A program made the position numbers and the translations under genes. Shown piece by piece: positions 4,720-7,142 of a stretch of 7,142 nucleotides of DNA. Origin of the DNA: an uncultured Lachnospiraceae bacterium (GTDB lineage Bacteria; Bacillota_A; Clostridia; Lachnospirales; Lachnospiraceae); the NCBI GenBank assembly GCA_910587495.1, contig CAJUMT010000182.1:1-7142 (forward strand), read 5' to 3'. A model generated the notes under the pieces. It was not told the origin of the DNA. It made no database searches and saw nothing but the letters and a program-made list of their open reading frames with translations. Numbering within the stretch: position 1 is the first letter of the stretch; each line of letters starts with the position of its first letter.

Positions 4720-5793
4720 ATGAGTGAAAACAAGGGCGGCGGATTTAAGGGATTTTTGAAACGAAAAAATATCGTATTTTCCGCTAAACGCTACGGAATC
4801 GACGCTTTAGGCGCTATGGCACAGGGGTTGTTTGCCTCTCTTTTGATCGGAACGATCATATCTACTCTGGGGCAGCAGGCAGGCATCCCGTTTTTAGAAA
4901 CTGCCGGAGGTTATGCAAAAGCTGTATCCGGTCCTGCTATGGCTATCTCTATCGGCTATGCTTTGCAGGCGCCGCAGCTTGTGCTGTTCTCATTGTTGGC
5001 AGTGGGACAGTCGGCCAATGAGCTGGGAGGTGCAGGAGGTCCCCTGGCGGTTCTGGTAGTGACTATTTTTGCCGCGGAATGCGGAAAAGCCGTTTCCAAA
5101 GAGACAAAGGTTGATATCCTGGTCACCCCGCTTGTGACGATCCTGGTGGGTGTGATCCTGTCCGTTTTATGGGCGCCCTCCATCGGGACAGCGGCTAGCG
5201 CCGTGGGACAGATCATCATGTGGGCGACGGACCTGCAGCCGTTCTTTATGGGTATCTTTGTATCAGTGATTGTTGGTATCGCGCTGACACTGCCTATCAG
5301 CAGCGCAGCGATCTGTGCCGCTTTAAGCCTGACCGGTCTGGCAGGAGGTGCGGCAGTGGCAGGCTGCTGTGCGCAGATGGTGGGATTTGCCGTTATGAGT
5401 TTTAAAGAGAATAAATGGGGCGGCCTGGTATCCCAGGGATTGGGTACCAGCATGCTTCAGATGGGAAATATCGTAAAGAATCCCCGTATATGGATTCCGC
5501 CGACTCTGGCGTCCGCCATCACAGGGCCTGTTGCTACCTGCCTGTTTGCCATGAAGATGAACGGCCCTGCCGTATCTTCCGGTATGGGTACTTGCGGTTT
5601 GGTGGGGCAAATCGGCGTCTACACGGGCTGGCTTACGGATATTGCCGAAGGAGCCAAAATGTCGATCACGGCATGGGATTGGATCGGTTTGATACTGATC
5701 TGCTTTATTTTGCCGGCTGTTCTAAGTGTGGTATTCTGCGAGGCTTTGAAAAAGATAGGATGGATCAAAGAAGGAGATCTGACTTTGGAATAA
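4720..5793 (+). CDS. PTS EIIC-like / PfoR-family membrane protein
   Basis: This 357-aa polytopic membrane protein looks like the EIIC_2/PfoR group. After a basic cytosolic N-terminus (GFLKRKNIVFSAKRYGIDALG) there are many hydrophobic helices, approximately at residues 33-50, 70-95, 107-120, 132-152, 160-190, 193-227, 262-278, 285-303 and 321-342. Gly-rich stretches such as ELGGAGGPLA and LTGLAGGAAVAG lie between or within them. Related proteins are annotated as phosphotransferase sugar permeases or as PfoR, a regulator first named in Clostridium perfringens; the substrate is unknown. No EIIA or EIIB domain or neighbouring gene is visible, so sugar phosphotransfer by this protein alone is doubtful. 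GGAGGG lies 5 nt before the ATG. A repeat element links it to the downstream hydrolase, so the two are probably cotranscribed. Confidence 0.82.
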   Translation: MSENKGGGFKGFLKRKNIVFSAKRYGIDALGAMAQGLFASLLIGTIISTLGQQAGIPFLETAGGYAKAVSGPAMAISIGYALQAPQLVLFSLLAVGQSANELGGAGGPLAVLVVTIFAAECGKAVSKETKVDILVTPLVTILVGVILSVLWAPSIGTAASAVGQIIMWATDLQPFFMGIFVSVIVGIALTLPISSAAICAALSLTGLAGGAAVAGCCAQMVGFAVMSFKENKWGGLVSQGLGTSMLQMGNIVKNPRIWIPPTLASAITGPVATCLFAMKMNGPAVSSGMGTCGLVGQIGVYTGWLTDIAEGAKMSITAWDWIGLILICFILPAVLSVVFCEALKKIGWIKEGDLTLE

Positions 5794-5828
5794 TTATCAT
5801 AAAAGAAGCCATACTAGCATACATAAAA

Positions 5829-5899
5829 ACAGCGAAGGCTCGTACAGTGCCCAGATTGATTTTCGGGAGTGAAGCGGACGACGGAGCGGAACTATAAAT
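5829..5899 (+). repeat. Leader-element family, copy 4 (3'-shortened; upstream of cysteine hydrolase)
   Basis: The 5' half, ACAGCGAAGGCTCGTACAGT and on through GCCCAGATTG, aligns gap-free with copy 2 over about 35 nt with roughly nine mismatches. The 3' box GCGGAACTATAAAT (5886-5899) abuts AGGAGGG. In between, the second strand of the inner stem and the AGTACC bulge are missing. Only fragments of the outer stem can pair, such as GCTC (5838-5841) with GAGC (5884-5887). It looks like a shortened or decayed member of the family that still keeps both end boxes. Confidence 0.75.
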
Positions 5900-5912
5900 A
5901 GGAGGGTAGAAC

Positions 5913-6476
5913 ATGAAAGATCTCTTACTGGTGATTGATATGCAGAATGCCTATCTTCCGGGGCAGCCCTGGGCGTGCCCGTCCATGCCCTCTGCCCTTT
6001 CCCAGGTACAAAAGCTTCTGGATGCTTCCGCCTGCAGGAATGCTTATGACGCTGTCTTTACCAGGTGTATCGCGTCAGAGCATCCCGCGGGCTGTTGGAA
6101 GCAGTATAATCAGAAAAACGCCTGTATAAAAAAAGACCCCTTCCTGAATCAGATCGTGCCCCAGCTGCAGCCGTATCTGTTGGAGTGGCCTTTTTATGAT
6201 AAATATACTTATTCTGCCTGTTCCATCCCTCAGCTTATGGAGCGGCTTTCTTCTTATAGGCAAGTATTGCTTGCGGGTGTGGTGGCAGAGTGCTGTGTAC
6301 TTTCCACCGCCGAAGGGCTGATTGATGCAGGCGTCCATGTACTTTATTTAAAAGACGCCGTAGCGGGACAGGACGGTGCGTTCGAGCAGATGGTCTGTCG
6401 GCTGATGGAACGCTTTGTCCCCGTTCATACGCAGGTCGCTACCGCGCGGGATTATCTGTCCTCGCTGCAATTTTGA
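5913..6476 (+). CDS. Isochorismatase-like cysteine hydrolase
   Basis: This 187-aa soluble enzyme belongs to the isochorismatase-like alpha/beta hydrolase family, which includes nicotinamidases and other amidases or hydrolases. The expected catalytic triad is visible: D9 in LLLVIDMQNAY, K97 in WPFYDKYTYSA, and C128 in LLAGVVAECCVLSTA, which matches the family pattern with the nucleophile six residues after Gly. The length is normal for the family. I see no clear nicotinamidase metal-binding Asp-x-His motif, so the substrate cannot be assigned. GGAGGG lies 6 nt before the ATG, and leader-element copy 4 lies between it and the EIIC-like gene 119 nt upstream. The protein is unusually rich in Cys (C22, C41, C52, C61, C71, C103, C127, C128, C162). 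Its stop is one base from the stop of the opposing gene. Confidence 0.9.
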   Translation: MKDLLLVIDMQNAYLPGQPWACPSMPSALSQVQKLLDASACRNAYDAVFTRCIASEHPAGCWKQYNQKNACIKKDPFLNQIVPQLQPYLLEWPFYDKYTYSACSIPQLMERLSSYRQVLLAGVVAECCVLSTAEGLIDAGVHVLYLKDAVAGQDGAFEQMVCRLMERFVPVHTQVATARDYLSSLQF

Positions 6477-6477
6477 T

Positions 6478-6792
6478 TTATGCTCTTCGGATACACTGCT
6501 TTTTATCTGCATCTTCCGGCATGGGGGTAAGCGGCGGCATGGCGGCAATCGCCCGATAAGCGGCGTATCCTCTGGTAGCGCCGGTCACTGCGTCGGAAAA
6601 TGCGGCAGAATGTGCTTCTGTCTGCGTCTTGATTGCCTGTTCTTCGTCGAGGATGGACTCCGAAGCCCGAAGTGTCTGCGCCTGCATTTCCATAATACGG
6701 GCTTCCGCCAGTTGGATCTCGACAATTTTTTCTATCTGCGCAATCGTTTCTTCTGCTTCTTTGTCAATATCCTGTCCGATTTCTTTTTCCAT
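6478..6792 (-). CDS. Small Glu-rich hypothetical protein downstream of rnpB
   Basis: I do not recognise this 104-aa protein. Residues 1-65 are rich in Glu, Ala, Ile and Gln and predicted helical, probably coiled coil (KEAEETIAQIEKIVEIQLAE). Residues 66-86 are small and Ala/Gly-rich (DAVTGATRGYAAYRAIAAM), then a Pro-rich turn and a basic end (KKQCIRRA). There is no signal peptide. It is accepted as real because AGGAGG sits 5 nt before its ATG and because the frame fills the whole interval up to the convergent hydrolase gene. It lies on the same strand as rnpB, about 70 nt beyond it; the AT-rich stretch 6815-6836 could hold its promoter, but no good -35 is seen. It lacks a leader element. Confidence 0.65.
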   Translation of the reverse strand: MEKEIGQDIDKEAEETIAQIEKIVEIQLAEARIMEMQAQTLRASESILDEEQAIKTQTEAHSAAFSDAVTGATRGYAAYRAIAAMPPLTPMPEDADKKQCIRRA

Positions 6793-6865
6793 AGTTTCCT
6801 CCTGTCAGGCATGTCTATATACTATATTAATATATCGGCGCAGAAGTAAGATTTCATAATAAAAA
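6793..6865 (-). other. AT-rich spacer between rnpB and the small hypothetical gene
   Basis: On the minus strand this holds the short U-rich run after rnpB (6865-6861), an AT-rich alternating stretch around 6815-6836 with several TATAWT-like hexamers, and the AGGAGG of the small gene. No convincing -35 partner was found for any -10 candidate. Confidence 0.4.
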
Positions 6866-7142
6866 GCAATAAGCAAGCCGATAAGCCGGGTTATGTCGTT
6901 GGACAATCATCTATCTCGACGTGCTGTTGCCAGCACGCTCTAGCAACCTACCTGAAGCTGGCGGGCCACCATATGCTTCCGCTTGGTCTTGCTTCGGATG
7001 GGGTTTACATGTGCCCCGTCTGTTACCAGACGGGCGGTAGTCTCTTACACTGCCTTTCCACCCTTACCAGGGACGTCCCTGGCGGTTTATTTCTGTTGCA
7101 CTGGCCTTGGAGTCGCCTCCACCGGACGTTATCCGGCATCCT
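6866..7142 (-). ncRNA. rnpB: RNase P RNA (3' part, A-type layout)
   Basis: This is the catalytic RNA of RNase P, which removes 5' leaders from pre-tRNAs. On the minus strand the order of conserved pieces matches the bacterial RNA from about helix P7 onward: GCCGGATAACGTCCGG, CCAGTGCAACAGAAATAAAC, TAAGGGTGGAAAGGCAGTG, GTAAGAGACTACCGC, TGGTAACAGACGG, GCACATGTAAACCCC, GAAGCAAGACCAAG, then GAGATAGATGATTGTCC and AACCCGGCTTATCGGC near the 3' end. Roughly the first 75-85 nt, including the 5' strands of P1-P4, lie beyond the window. The mature 3' end is approximate; the TTTTT at 6865-6861 on this strand probably marks transcription termination after P1. Confidence 0.95.

Noticed and set aside
4956..5453. 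165-codon open frame on the minus strand inside the EIIC-like gene
   Set aside because: It is a shadow of a GC-rich membrane-protein gene; low-complexity composition and no ribosome binding site.
6415..6849. 144-codon + strand frame overlapping the hydrolase end and the small gene
   Set aside because: The translation is Cys/Arg/Phe-rich with no family features, no ribosome binding site, and it is antisense to a gene with a good AGGAGG.

Overview
The window reads as chromosomal DNA of an anaerobic Gram-positive Clostridia member, most likely Lachnospiraceae. The reasons are the housekeeping order sigma-70, tRNA-m1A22 methyltransferase, Nif3-like protein; the strong AGGAGG ribosome binding sites; a TGS-containing uridine-kinase-like protein; a PfoR-like EIIC protein; and an RNase P RNA whose visible part follows the A-type layout. 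The genus cannot be named from this sequence.

Layout. Positions 1-3690 (+) look like one operon: the 3' end of rpoD, trmK (overlapping rpoD by one base), a Nif3-family protein and a three-part nucleoside kinase (TGS, ThrRS-like second additional domain, P-loop kinase). Positions 3770-4413 (-) hold a vapBC toxin-antitoxin pair with a near-consensus promoter overlaid by an AT-rich operator-like repeat; it looks like a small AT-richer insertion. Positions 4720-6476 (+) hold an orphan EIIC/PfoR-like membrane protein followed by an isochorismatase-like cysteine hydrolase. Convergent with the latter, one base apart, is a small Glu-rich hypothetical gene (-). Upstream of that gene on the same strand is rnpB, whose 5' part lies outside the window.

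The most unusual signal is a dispersed family of about 65-106 nt elements placed immediately before the ribosome binding sites of four + strand genes, plus one shortened tandem copy at the end of trmK. They share an ACAGCRA 5' box, a C-rich block usually followed by CAGAT, a two-stem hairpin with a 7-nt 3' bulge (AGTACCG/AGTACCC in two copies, AGAGCGG in a third), and a 3' box GCGGAACT(W)TAA abutting AGGAGG. Stem sequences differ between copies while pairing is kept, including G-U pairs, which points to a structured RNA in the 5' leaders. I do not recognise it as a riboswitch, T-box, intrinsic terminator or CRISPR. The vapBC genes and the small - strand gene lack it, so within this window it marks only native-looking + strand genes. 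Its function is unknown to me.
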